From Bog-473 sp963751335 (GTDB lineage Bacteria > Actinomycetota > Acidimicrobiia > Acidimicrobiales > RAAP-2): DNA of 64,000 bases. The notes beneath the pieces were generated by a model. It was not told where the DNA came from. It saw only the letters and a list, made by a program, of their open reading frames with translations, and searched no databases. Shown here in pieces: positions 17,655 to 26,363 of this stretch (positions are counted from its first letter, which is position 1; every line of letters begins with the position of its first letter). Both the position numbers and the translations under genes were made by a program. Location: the NCBI GenBank assembly GCA_963751335.1, contig CAVVUB010000009.1:282151-346150 (forward strand), read 5' to 3'.

Positions 17655-18704
17655 TCAGGACCCGGTCGGGACCCGCTCGACTGCGGGCACCGTGCTCACG
17701 GAGCGCCTGGCCTCCCAGTGCGTCCGCCCCAGCGCGGCGAAATGCGCCGGACGGTCCGTCAGTGCGTAGGTCGCCAGCCACAACCGCTTCAGGTGGCGCT
17801 TGTACCCGTGGGCCAGGTCGTCCTCATAGGCGGTTCGGCCGTGGAGCACGTGGTAGTTGTTGATGAACTGCATCTCGCCGGGTTGCAGATCCATGTAGAC
17901 GTTGAAGTCGGGGTCGTTCGCCATCTCCGAGACGGTGGCGATGGCGGTGCGGGCTTCTGCGCTGAGTCGCGGCGCGTCGTCGTGGCGCTGCGAGGCCAGG
18001 ATGTACTGCGGAATGAAGCGCACGAAGAGGCGGTCGGCATGCTCGGTGAACGCGGGGATGGCGTAGAAGGCACGCGTGCCCTCGGCCTGCTCACCCCTGG
18101 CGTCGTAGGGCATCGGGTCGTAGAGCGCGGCAGCCAGGTCGGGGTGCTCGCGCACCAGCTGGTTGTGGATGGCCACCGCATTGGCCACGCAGGACAGGCC
18201 GCCGGTGCGCGCCGTGCGCAGGCAGAGCAGACCCACGAGATCCGACCCGTCGGTGTGGTAGTCGAGCGCGATGCCGCCGAGCTCGTTGCCGCGCACCGTC
18301 GGGTCGTCGATCGTCTTGCCCTGATCCGTCACGTCACCCAGCACATGACCGTGTTTGTTCTGGGCCCAGGGCTCTCCGAGGTGCAGGCCGATGCCCCAGT
18401 AGAGAAGGGTGAGATCGTCGTCGCCGTACCGGTCCGCGTCGAGGGTGGCGATGCGCATGAAGCCGCGCCCGTTCAACAGGACCTCGACGACCCCCTGGAG
18501 CTTGTCGGCCAGTCCCTCGAGCGGAAAGTCCTGCTTCCCGAGGTCGAGCGGGTCGGTGCTCTTGGCCTTGGCCTTGGCCAGGGCGCCCGCGAGCTCGTCT
18601 TGGTCCTCCTGGGTCAGGCGCAACGTCCACGACTCGGGATCGGCCACGTCGGCCGCCCGCCACTCGGCGGCGGGCTCGAGCTGGTGCAGCGTCGTCGTGC
18701 TCAT
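17655..18704 (-). CDS. TauD/TfdA-like Fe(II)/2-oxoglutarate dioxygenase
   Basis: Non-heme iron dioxygenase of 349 residues. The iron facial triad is suggested by HTDGSD (His and Asp, about residue 150) and a distal His in NYHVLHGRTAYED (about 285), followed by the Arg-rich RHLKRLWLATY that contacts 2-oxoglutarate. The region NAVAIHNQL and YAIPAFTEH is typical of the TauD/gamma-butyrobetaine set. It has a strong AAGGAG upstream and lies 14 bp downstream of the amidohydrolase, so the pair probably acts in one catabolic route; the substrate is unknown. Confidence 0.8.
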   Translation of the reverse strand: MSTTTLHQLEPAAEWRAADVADPESWTLRLTQEDQDELAGALAKAKAKSTDPLDLGKQDFPLEGLADKLQGVVEVLLNGRGFMRIATLDADRYGDDDLTLLYWGIGLHLGEPWAQNKHGHVLGDVTDQGKTIDDPTVRGNELGGIALDYHTDGSDLVGLLCLRTARTGGLSCVANAVAIHNQLVREHPDLAAALYDPMPYDARGEQAEGTRAFYAIPAFTEHADRLFVRFIPQYILASQRHDDAPRLSAEARTAIATVSEMANDPDFNVYMDLQPGEMQFINNYHVLHGRTAYEDDLAHGYKRHLKRLWLATYALTDRPAHFAALGRTHWEARRSVSTVPAVERVPTGS

Positions 18705-18718
18705 TGGTGCTCCTTGCG

Positions 18719-20448
18719 TCAGGCGGCAGCCGTGTCCCGGCCGCCGCGGACGAGGCGACCGGGCAGCGCGCCCGTCGCCTCCCCGTCTCGATACGTGATC
18801 GCGCCCGCCACCACCGTGGCCCGGTAGCCGCGGGCACCCTGAAGGAGGCGTTTGCCGCCGGCGGGGAGGTCGTAGCCCATGACCGGCGTCTCGCAGGACA
18901 GGCGATCGAAGTCGATGACGTTGAGGTCCGCCTTCATGCCGCGGGCGACCACGCCACGATCATGCAGGCCGACGGTCCGTGCCGTGTTACTCGTGAGCTG
19001 CTCGACCACCCGGCCCACGGGCAGGCGCCCGTACGAGCGGTCGCGGGCCCAGTGCGAGAGGAAGTACGTCGGAAAGCTCGCATCGGCGATCATCCCGACA
19101 TGGGCCCCACCATCACCGAGGCCGAACACGGTGTCGGGGTGGGCGAGCATCTCGCCGCAGGCGTCGAGGTTGCCCTCGGCGTAATTCAGGAACGGTGTGT
19201 AGAGAAAGTTCCTGCCGTCGTTCTCGCTCAGCAGGTCGAGGGCCAGAGCCGCCGGCTCCATACTCCGGGCCGACGCCATCCGCGCAATGCTGTGCTCGGG
19301 TGCGGGCTCGTAGTCCGGCACGTCGCCCAACGGATACAGATGGCCGAAATCGGCAAAGCGTCGCCGGACGGCGGGAGTGCCGTCGCCCTGGGCCGGGATC
19401 TGGTCGAGCAAGCGGGCTCGGAACGCGGGGTCCCGCAGTGCGCCGGCCTGTTGCTCGATGGGCAGCCCGGCGATCTCGCCGAAGGCCGGCAACGGCATGA
19501 ACGGGTGGTACGAGGACTGCAGTCCGATCAACACGCCCACGGCGCGTGGCGCCACCTGGGCCCGGATGGGCAGCCCCTCCGCCACCGCCTCCTCGACCCG
19601 GCGCAGGAGATCCCGCCAGGCGTCAGGCTCGCGGCTGTTCTGGGCCAGCGAGAGCGACAGTGGACAGCCCGATCGTTCGACGATCTGGCGCACCAGCGCG
19701 AACTCGCCGTCGGCGTCGGGGTAGAAATCCGAGATGAGCTCGATCACGCCGTGGCCCGCGTCGGCCACGCCGAGCGCGATCGCCTCGAGCTCGTCGGCCC
19801 GCGCCCGCAAGCGAAGGGGTGGGATCTCCGGTCGCCGTGCGGTGGTTCAAGGTGCGCGACGTGGAGAAGCCGATGGCACCGGCGCGCAGTGCTTCTGTCG
19901 CCAGGACGCGCATGGCCGCCGCGTCGTCCTCCGTCGCATCTTCCAGGCGGGCGGCCCGTTCCCCCATGACATAGAGGCGAAGCGCTCCATGGGGGAGTTG
20001 CGCGCACAGGTCGATGTCGTGTGGCCGCTGCTCGACGGCATCGAGGTACTCACCGAACGATTCCCAGGTCCACTCGATCCCCTCGTCGAGCACGGCGCCC
20101 GGGATGTCCTCGACGCCTTCCATGAGGGAGATGAGGCGATCGTGCGCGTCAGGCCGTACCGGTGCGAAGCCCACGCCGCAGTTGCCCATGACGGCGGTCG
20201 TCACGCCGTGCCAGCTCGACGGCGTCATGCGATCGTCCCAGGTGGCCTGCCCGTCGTAGTGGGTGTGGATGTCGACGAACCCGGGCGTGACGAGAAGCCC
20301 GTCGGCCTCGATCTCCTCCCGGCCACGTTCGGGCACCGTCCCGACGGCGGTGATGAGTGGTGCCGTCCACCGCCACGTCGGCCGGTATCGGCTCGCCGCC
20401 CAGCCCGTCCGCCACATGGCCGCCCCTGATGACCAGATCGTGTGGCAC
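18719..20448 (-). CDS. D-aminoacylase-like amidohydrolase, two frameshifts
   Basis: Metal-dependent amidohydrolase of the N-acyl-D-amino-acid deacylase family, about 575 residues when joined. GTG 20448, with GGAGGG upstream, begins VPHDLVIRGGHVADG. The frame shifts near 20355-20363 to reach VTPGFVDIHTHYDGQATWD (HxH metal ligands), GNCGVGFAP and GFSTSRTLNHRTATGDP, and again near 19812-19826 to reach LRARADELEAIALG, GDGGAHVGMI and the C-terminal barrel end to 18719. Both shifts restore strong family similarity, so one intact gene is likely. It is flanked by the MarR gene upstream and the dioxygenase downstream. Confidence 0.8.
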
Positions 20449-20479
20449 GCCCTCCCCTTCCCCGTCCGACCTCGACGAG

Positions 20480-20501
20480 ATAGTTAGATCAGTCGAACTA
20501 T
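20480..20501 (-). promoter_or_regulatory. Putative MarR operator upstream of the amidohydrolase
   Basis: Inverted repeat ATAGTT-N10-AACTAT in an AT-rich island within otherwise GC-rich DNA, 32 bp before the amidohydrolase start. Its size and symmetry suit a MarR dimer, and a MarR gene lies just upstream on the same strand. Confidence 0.5.
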
Positions 20502-20559
20502 AATGCCGAGGCGGCGGCTTGGCAAGGCCTGCGTGACGAATCCGAGTCACAAATCGGCG

Positions 20560-20624
20560 TCTTCACCGATCGGAGTCTTCACCGATCGGAATCTTCACCG
20601 ATTCGGAATCTTCAGCGATCGGAC
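20560..20624. repeat. Four tandem 16-17-bp repeats
   Basis: Consecutive units TCTTCACCGATCGGAG, TCTTCACCGATCGGAA, TCTTCACCGATTCGGAA and TCTTCAGCGATCGGAC. They begin inside the last codons of the MarR gene and run into the gap before the amidohydrolase. They could be iterated protein-binding sites or a replication-slippage product. Confidence 0.7.
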
Positions 20625-21066
20625 TCGAAGACGTCCCCCAGCCGTTCTTCACGCGTGCCCCGGTGCGCCGCCTGGAGTTCGCCGAAGAACTGCCTGACCC
20701 GGGCCCGTTCGGTGCCTGGCAGCAGGTCCTCCATGCGCCCGGCCAGCTCGGCCTCGAAGCGCTCCAGCCGCCGCCTGCCGACCTCGGTCAGCTCGACCCG
20801 GGTCACCCGGGCGTCGCCGGTCTCGTCCACCACGTCGGCCACCCAGCCCTGCTGGCGGAGCGCGTTGATCATGGCCGAGACGGTGGGTTTGGTCACCGCA
20901 TTGGCCGCCGCCAGCTCGCCCGCTCGTCGCGAGCCCCCGAGGAGGTAGAGCAGCGTCCGGTACTGGGCCATGCTGAGGTCGCCCTTGCGTGCCACCTGCT
21001 CGAACTCCCGGTAGAGCGAGACGACGAGCCGCACGCCGTGCACCGGGTCTTCCGCGCTCGTGGCCA
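20612..21066 (-). CDS. MarR-family transcriptional regulator
   Basis: Winged-helix dimeric regulator of about 151 residues. The DNA-binding region is LSMAQYRTLLYLLGG, AGELAAANAVTKPTVSAMINALRQQGW and a wing DETGDARVTRVELTEVGR. ATG 21066 is selected because TACCAT lies six bases upstream on the minus strand, a geometry seen at other genes here. It likely controls the amidohydrolase-dioxygenase unit through the palindrome at 20480-20501. Its 3' end is built from the tandem repeat at 20560-20624. Confidence 0.9.
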
Positions 21067-21072
21067 TCGCCG

Positions 21073-21078
21073 CATGGT
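21073..21078 (-). promoter_or_regulatory. -10 box of the marR gene (leaderless)
   Basis: On the minus strand TACCAT, then GCGGCG, then ATG. It lies in the 66-bp divergent gap shared with the promoter of the exported protein at 21133. Confidence 0.4.
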
Positions 21079-21095
21079 ACGACCGTCGCACAACC

Positions 21096-21124
21096 TTGAC
21101 TGGGTACCGGGTTCAGCTCATACT
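21096..21124 (+). promoter_or_regulatory. Promoter of exported protein gene (leaderless)
   Basis: TTGACT (21096-21101), a 17-bp spacer and CATACT (21119-21124), a near-consensus housekeeping promoter. The ATG at 21133 lies eight bases after the -10 box, so the transcript would start at or next to the codon. Confidence 0.65.
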
Positions 21125-21132
21125 CAGGTTTG

Positions 21133-22248
21133 ATGCTCACAAGGTGGGTCACCAAGTGGGCGGCAACCGTCGGCATGGCCGCTGCGGCTGTTCTCGTTTC
21201 GCTGATCGTCCCGCTCGTCGCCACGTCCGCTGCCACCGCCGCCGGAGCTCCGCCCGCCGGCACCGACTCGGCCGCTGCCGTGGCCCCCCGCACCTCGGTG
21301 GCCTGCTCGACCACGACGCCCGTCAGCTTCGGCGCCAACTCGGTTGCCGGCTCCATTGCCAGCCCCGGTGCCGACGCCTGCTTCACCTTCACCGCCGCGC
21401 CAGGTGACGTCGCCTGGCTGAACATGGCTGCCACGTCCGGCAGCCTCGGGCTCTTCTTCGACTTCTTCCGGCCCGGTCCCATCTCGACCTGCGCCGGCCC
21501 CTACGGAGGGGCGACGTCCTGCTCGGTCCCCTCCGGGGGATCGGGCGCATGGACACTCCAGGTCTCGGACTCCTCGGGCACGCACACCGGAAACTTCCGT
21601 TTGTCACTCCAGAGGCTCGATCTCGGCGTGGGTTGTACCCCGGTCAAATACGGCCACGCCATCGTGGGCGAGATCGCCAAGAAGGCGTCGTTCGCCTGCT
21701 TCACGTTCATGGCGTCGGCGGGCGACTTCCTCTTCGCCCGGAACACGGGAACGTCCGGGAGCCTCACCATCGCCTCGGCTATCGAGACGTCACCCTCCGG
21801 ATCGCTGCAGTGTGACGCGAACGGGACGCTCGAGTGCCCACTCGCTTCGGCGGGATCGCAGACGCTCGTCCTGTACTCGGAGTCGGGTCAGACCAGGGGC
21901 TCGTTCGTGCTCTACACCCAGCGGATGACCGGACCCAAGCACTGCAAGGCGGTGACCGCGGGCGGCGCCAAGGTCGGCGGTTCGGTGCCCAGCGCCGGAG
22001 ACGTGGCCTGCTTCGACTTCTCGGGAAAGTCCGGTCAGACCGACACGGCCACGCTGACCTCTTTGACCGGGACGCTGGCGCCACTGATCGACTTCTTCCG
22101 ACCGGCGGGGACGTCAGCTTGTGCGTCGCCTGCCACCGCCGTGACGTGCGGCTTGGACAGCACGGGGACCTGGACGGTGCTCGTCGACGACGACAGCGTG
22201 TCGGGGACCGGAACCGGCGCCTTCTCCTTCGCTCTCACCAAGACCTGA
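21133..22248 (+). CDS. Exported protein with three PPC-like repeat domains
   Basis: Secreted protein of 371 residues, function unknown. A signal peptide is clear: positive N-terminus (LTRWVTKW), hydrophobic core (MAAAAVLVSLIVPLVA) and Ala-rich cleavage region. The rest has three units of about 100 residues, each opening with a Cys and a phrase such as GEIAKKASFACFTF and closing near GSWTV/GAWTLQVSD, with paired cysteines in each. This resembles bacterial pre-peptidase C-terminal-like beta-sandwich domains without a peptidase. No sorting signal is seen. Confidence 0.75.
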   Translation: MLTRWVTKWAATVGMAAAAVLVSLIVPLVATSAATAAGAPPAGTDSAAAVAPRTSVACSTTTPVSFGANSVAGSIASPGADACFTFTAAPGDVAWLNMAATSGSLGLFFDFFRPGPISTCAGPYGGATSCSVPSGGSGAWTLQVSDSSGTHTGNFRLSLQRLDLGVGCTPVKYGHAIVGEIAKKASFACFTFMASAGDFLFARNTGTSGSLTIASAIETSPSGSLQCDANGTLECPLASAGSQTLVLYSESGQTRGSFVLYTQRMTGPKHCKAVTAGGAKVGGSVPSAGDVACFDFSGKSGQTDTATLTSLTGTLAPLIDFFRPAGTSACASPATAVTCGLDSTGTWTVLVDDDSVSGTGTGAFSFALTKT

Positions 22249-22341
22249 CCGAGAGCCCTTGGCCCGGGCGCCCAGCCCAACGGTGACGTGCTCCTACGGC
22301 GCCTCACACCTTGGTGGCACGGTACGCCCACCGCCAAACAG

Positions 22342-22372
22342 CACCCGTCCGCTCAGGGCGAGTGGACGGGTG
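22342..22372. terminator. Possible hairpin between convergent exported-protein genes
   Basis: CACCCGTCC and GGACGGGTG, nine-base arms around a 13-base loop, spanning the stop of the minus-strand gene at 22353. It could terminate the plus-strand transcript. Weak evidence. Confidence 0.35.
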
Positions 22373-22850
22373 GGTCCTGAGCGGGCGCAATCACGTTGGC
22401 ACTCCAGGTGACCGAGCGTGGATCGCATGCCGGGTCACTGGAGCATTTGGCCGTGCCGCTCGCCTGCAGGGCCACCGACCCGTATCCCACAACAAGGAAC
22501 TTGGTGACGGAGGATCCGCGCGAGGACACATGCCCGAACTCCTTCTTGAGCACGATCTCAGACGACGCGTTGATGACGGATGCCTCCGTCCAGTCGAACC
22601 CGTCGCTGTGTAATTTTACGACGACCTGCTCACCCTTTGTCACGACCGTCGTCGAACCATTGCTTTCGTTGGTCAGGACAACACGGCCAGCCGACGTCGT
22701 GGTCGCACTGGCGGCGGGCCCGGCCAACGGGCTGACCGTCAGCACGCCGGCACCAGCCGCGATGAGCACCCAGGCTGTGGCGGGAACGAACCGTCGGTAC
22801 GCGGTGCCGCCCCTTGGCCTGGCGACCGGGAGGCGTTTTGGACGGACCAT
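22353..22850 (-). CDS. Small exported protein, unknown function
   Basis: Protein of 165 residues. ATG 22850 follows a near-perfect AGGAGGAG ribosome site, which rules out longer starts. The N-terminus is basic (VRPKRLPVARPRGG) with a hydrophobic segment (ATAWVLIAAGAGVLTVSPLA) and an Ala-Ser-Ala cleavage site. The mature part of about 110 residues has two cysteines near the end (AKCSSDPACDP), likely a disulfide, and a beta-rich pattern. I do not recognise the family. It converges on the other exported gene. Confidence 0.65.
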   Translation of the reverse strand: MVRPKRLPVARPRGGTAYRRFVPATAWVLIAAGAGVLTVSPLAGPAASATTTSAGRVVLTNESNGSTTVVTKGEQVVVKLHSDGFDWTEASVINASSEIVLKKEFGHVSSRGSSVTKFLVVGYGSVALQASGTAKCSSDPACDPRSVTWSANVIAPAQDPPVHSP

Positions 22851-22980
22851 GGGCTCCTCCTTTGGGGAAGTGCGACGTGTCATCCCGGGCATCGGGTCCA
22901 GCCGACTGTTCAACGCTAGACCCAGACGAGGAACGGCGACCGAATGCCAGGGCGGCGATGGCGCGAGCTCTCTCTCTCCG

Positions 22981-24540
22981 TCAATCTCTGAGCGTCAAGA
23001 CGCCGTCGGCGGCCAGAGTGGCACGACGACCTACGCCCTCCTCCGAGCACAGCTGGACCAGGGTTGCGGCGTCGGTGACGTTGCCCCAGGCCCGGACTTC
23101 GTCCGCGGTCCGGCAGGCCACGATGCCGCGCTCGGGCTGTCCTTCTCGGCCAAAGGTCACGGTATAGGTCTCGATCCGCACGGAGCCCGTGGCCGCCGGA
23201 TCGACGTCACAGCGCGGCAGCGCGTCGACGCCGGGCTGCGCGTCGCGCCAGGCGAAGGGTCCGCCGTGCGTCGGCGGGTCGGTGCCGTAGACACCGAGGG
23301 AGTGCTTGGTGGCGAACCAGCCCAGGCCGCTGACCAGCGCGTGCGCGCCGGGTGCTTCCCGGAGGGCCTGCACGGCGCTGGCGATGCCGTGCGCCGTGTA
23401 GTTGTTGCCCGGACCGCCGCCGAAGGTCAGGCCCCCGGTCAGTGTCAAGGGCCGGGCCGGGTCGTCGATGGCCAACCCCAACTCGGACGCAGCCATCTGC
23501 ACCGCGACGGGGAAGCAGGAATAGAGGTCGACCAAGCCGATGTCGTCGATGCCGAGGCCGGCCAGTTCGAGGGCGGCGGCGCCGGCCAGGCGGATGGCGG
23601 GGGAGCGGTGGAGCTCGGGACGTTCCGAGATGTACCAGTGGTCGTTGGCGTCGGCACCGGATAGGGGAAAGACCCAGCGCTCCTCGGCTACCCCGGCCGC
23701 CCGCGCTGCCTCGACCGAGCAGACGATGTATCCCGCGCCCTGATCCACCTGCAGGTTCGCCGTGCAGAGCTTGGGATAGGGGAACGAGATCATCCGGTTC
23801 GCCGGCGTCACCGTGACGATGTCTTGGGCTGTGCGGGGCTGGCGAATCCAGGCGTAGGGGTTGGCGGCGGCAACCCGGCTGAAACGGGACCACAGTCCGC
23901 CGATCCGTGACGCGTGATCGGGGAGGCTCCAGCCGTTGGCGGCCCGTAGCGCATTCTCGAAGAGGGGGTAGGCGTGTATCGGGAGAACGACGCCCCGGTT
24001 CATCTCGAGGTCGTTGGCGCCCGGCTTGTCCACTCCGAACATGGTCGGTGCCGGGGTGTCGACCGGCTGCTCGGCCCAGTCGAGCCGGGTGCGCGTGGCT
24101 TCACGGCGCGAGAGGGCGCGGGTGTACATGGCCTCCGCTCCCGTGACGAGCACCACGTCGAGCTCACCCTTGCTGATGGCGAGGCAGGCGTCGTGCATCA
24201 AGGCCTGCGGGGTGTTGCCCCCGACGGCCGAGAGCATGAGCTGCGACGGCTCGTCCCCTTCGGCGAAGCCGAGGCGCGCCGCTACCTGGAGGGCCGGGTT
24301 GGTCGCATGCCAGCCCAGCGGGACCACGACTCGAAGGCTGTCCGCCCGGGCCAGCAGAGAGCGCCCGGCTGCTGCCGCCGCTCCAGCGGGAGCTCCGTCA
24401 CAATCCTCGGCGGCCGCCCGCAGTGCCCTGGCCATGAGCTCGACCGGCTCGGGCCGCTCGTGCGGAGCGAGCCTGGCATCGGCGGGGGTCACGACCTGGC
24501 CCACCCCGACGACCACGGGGGTGCGTGGGTCGAGAGCCAT
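22981..24540 (-). CDS. Thiolase-like acetyl-CoA acetyltransferase
   Basis: Thiolase-superfamily protein of 519 residues. ATG 24540 gives the canonical start RTPVVVGVGQVV. The motifs SAVGGNTPQALMHDACLAI, VTGAEAMYTR, IGLVDLYSCFPVAVQ and LTFGGGPGNNYTAHGIA match the actinobacterial acetyl-CoA acetyltransferase subfamily that has a C-terminal beta-barrel (here VETYTVTFGREGQPERGIV-like). The canonical nucleophile Cys of degradative thiolases is not evident at its usual place, so the exact reaction is uncertain; sterol or fatty-acid side-chain metabolism is typical for the group. Confidence 0.82.
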   Translation of the reverse strand: MALDPRTPVVVGVGQVVTPADARLAPHERPEPVELMARALRAAAEDCDGAPAGAAAAAGRSLLARADSLRVVVPLGWHATNPALQVAARLGFAEGDEPSQLMLSAVGGNTPQALMHDACLAISKGELDVVLVTGAEAMYTRALSRREATRTRLDWAEQPVDTPAPTMFGVDKPGANDLEMNRGVVLPIHAYPLFENALRAANGWSLPDHASRIGGLWSRFSRVAAANPYAWIRQPRTAQDIVTVTPANRMISFPYPKLCTANLQVDQGAGYIVCSVEAARAAGVAEERWVFPLSGADANDHWYISERPELHRSPAIRLAGAAALELAGLGIDDIGLVDLYSCFPVAVQMAASELGLAIDDPARPLTLTGGLTFGGGPGNNYTAHGIASAVQALREAPGAHALVSGLGWFATKHSLGVYGTDPPTHGGPFAWRDAQPGVDALPRCDVDPAATGSVRIETYTVTFGREGQPERGIVACRTADEVRAWGNVTDAATLVQLCSEEGVGRRATLAADGVLTLRD

Positions 24541-24603
24541 GGTTCGTGGAGCGTACCGGGTGAGCCCCGGGACCTCCCTGGCCTGTCGGTAGACTCGACA
24601 CCC

Positions 24604-25080
24604 ATGCGCGTCGCCGTCGGCTCGGACCATGCCGGGTTCGACCTGAAGGAGATCCTGCGGGGTGAACTTGCAGCACAGGGGCACGATGTCGCCGATCTCG
24701 GGACCCACGACGGCGCTGTCTCGGTCGACTATCCCGACTACGGCGAGGCGGTCGGCCGGGCGGTGGCCGGCGGTGCCGTCGAACTCGGTGTGTGCGTCTG
24801 TGGGACCGGCCTCGGCATCTCCATGGCCGCCAACAAGGTCGCCGGCGTCCGCGCCGCGGTGGTCCACGACGTGACGACGGCGACGCTGGCCAAGCAGCAC
24901 AACCACGCCAATGTGGTGTGCTTCGGGGCACGGACGACCGGCACCGCCGTCGTCCTGGACGCGTTGAGTGCATTTCTCGCAGCCACCGCAGAACACGGCC
25001 GGCACGACGGGCGCCTCGCCAAGCTGGCTGACCTCGACCGTGAGCTCGTCCACCCGATGCCAGCCGAAGGGACCCTATGA
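24604..25080 (+). CDS. rpiB: Ribose-5-phosphate isomerase B
   Basis: Interconverts ribose 5-phosphate and ribulose 5-phosphate in the pentose phosphate pathway. The 158 residues include VGSDHAGFDLK, YPDYGEAV, the catalytic CVCGTGLGISMAANK and HNHANVVCFGARTTG. A TAGACT box eight bases before the ATG suggests a leaderless start. Its stop overlaps the glyA ATG (ATGA), so these two are an operon. Confidence 0.96.
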   Translation: MRVAVGSDHAGFDLKEILRGELAAQGHDVADLGTHDGAVSVDYPDYGEAVGRAVAGGAVELGVCVCGTGLGISMAANKVAGVRAAVVHDVTTATLAKQHNHANVVCFGARTTGTAVVLDALSAFLAATAEHGRHDGRLAKLADLDRELVHPMPAEGTL

Positions 25081-26360
25081 GCAGTTACGAGACCGCGCTG
25101 TCCGCTGATCCGGAAGTGGCGGATCTCATCGGTCAGGAATTGAACCGTCAGCAGACCACGCTCCAGCTGATCGCCTCGGAGAACTTCACCTCGCCGGCCG
25201 TCCTGGCCGCGTCGGGCTCGGTCCTCACCAACAAGTACTCGGAGGGCTACCCGGGCAAGCGGTACTACGGCGGGAACCGCATTATCGACGAGGTCGAGAA
25301 CCTGGCTCGCGATCGGGCCACCTCCCTCTTCGGCGCCGAGCACGCCAACGTGCAGCCCCACGCCGGGGCGAACGCCAACCTGGCGGCGTACCAGGCCTTG
25401 CTCGAGCCCGGGGCCACCATCCTGGCCATGCGGCTCGACCACGGAGGCCACCTGACTCACGGGTCGCCGGCCTCGATCGTCTCGAAGTTCTGGCGCTTCG
25501 TCTCCTACGGCGTGACGCCCGAGTCCAGCGACGAGGGCGCACCGGGCGAGGTCATCGACTTCGACCAGGTGGCGCATCTGGCCAAAACCGAAAAGCCGGC
25601 CCTCATCGTCGCCGGCTCCACGGCGTACGCCCGGGTCATCGACCCGTTGCCCTTCCGGGAGATTGCCGACTCGGTCGGGGCCTCCTTCATGTTCGACGCG
25701 GCCCACCCGGCGGGGTTGATCGCCGGCGGCGCGCACCCGAGCCCGGTGGGCGTGGCCGACGTCGTCACCCTCACTACGCACAAGACGCTGCGCGGCCCGA
25801 GGGGCGGTGCCATCCTCTGCGGCGCGGATCTGGCCAAGAAGATCGACAGCTCCGTCTTTCCCGGTCTCCAAGGTGGCCCCCTCGAGCACGTCATCGCGGC
25901 CAAGGCGGTGGCCTTCGCCGAGGCGGCACAGCCCGAGTTCCGCCGCTACGCGGCCGACGTGGTCGAGAACGCATCGGCCCTGGCCGCCGCGCTGGCCGGT
26001 CAAGGATTCCGTCTGGTCTCGGGGGGCAGCGACAACCACATGCTCCTGGTCGACCTGCGCCCGTTCGACGCCGAGCTCACCGGCAAGGAGGCCCAAGAGG
26101 TGCTCGATCGTGCGGGCATCACCCTGAACCGCAACACGATCCCGGACGACCCGCGCTCGCCTTTTCTCACCTCGGGCCTGCGTATGGGCACGGCGGCCGA
26201 GACCACGGCCGGCATGGGTCCCGCCCAGATGGTGGCGGTCGCCGAGCTGGTCGCCCGCACGCTCAAGGCGCGGACCGACGAGGGCGAGATCGCGGCGATC
26301 CGCCGTGAGGTGGCCGACCTCTGTGCCGCCTTTCCCCCGTATCCCGATCTCGTGAGCTAA
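25077..26360 (+). CDS. glyA: Serine hydroxymethyltransferase
   Basis: PLP enzyme converting serine and tetrahydrofolate to glycine and methylene-tetrahydrofolate. At 427 residues it is full length. Motifs: LQLIASENFTSPAV, SEGYPGKRYYGG, PHAGANANL, FDAAHPAGLIAGG and the PLP lysine in TTHKTLRGPRGG (about residue 236). It is translationally coupled to rpiB and followed four bases later by the glycosyl-phosphate transferase. Confidence 0.98.
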   Translation: MSSYETALSADPEVADLIGQELNRQQTTLQLIASENFTSPAVLAASGSVLTNKYSEGYPGKRYYGGNRIIDEVENLARDRATSLFGAEHANVQPHAGANANLAAYQALLEPGATILAMRLDHGGHLTHGSPASIVSKFWRFVSYGVTPESSDEGAPGEVIDFDQVAHLAKTEKPALIVAGSTAYARVIDPLPFREIADSVGASFMFDAAHPAGLIAGGAHPSPVGVADVVTLTTHKTLRGPRGGAILCGADLAKKIDSSVFPGLQGGPLEHVIAAKAVAFAEAAQPEFRRYAADVVENASALAAALAGQGFRLVSGGSDNHMLLVDLRPFDAELTGKEAQEVLDRAGITLNRNTIPDDPRSPFLTSGLRMGTAAETTAGMGPAQMVAVAELVARTLKARTDEGEIAAIRREVADLCAAFPPYPDLVS

Positions 26361-26363
26361 GAC

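Noticed and set aside
24541..25053. N-terminal extension of the thiolase-like gene
   Set aside because: The frame is open upstream of ATG 24540 but runs antisense through rpiB; the canonical thiolase start RTPVVVGVG follows ATG 24540.
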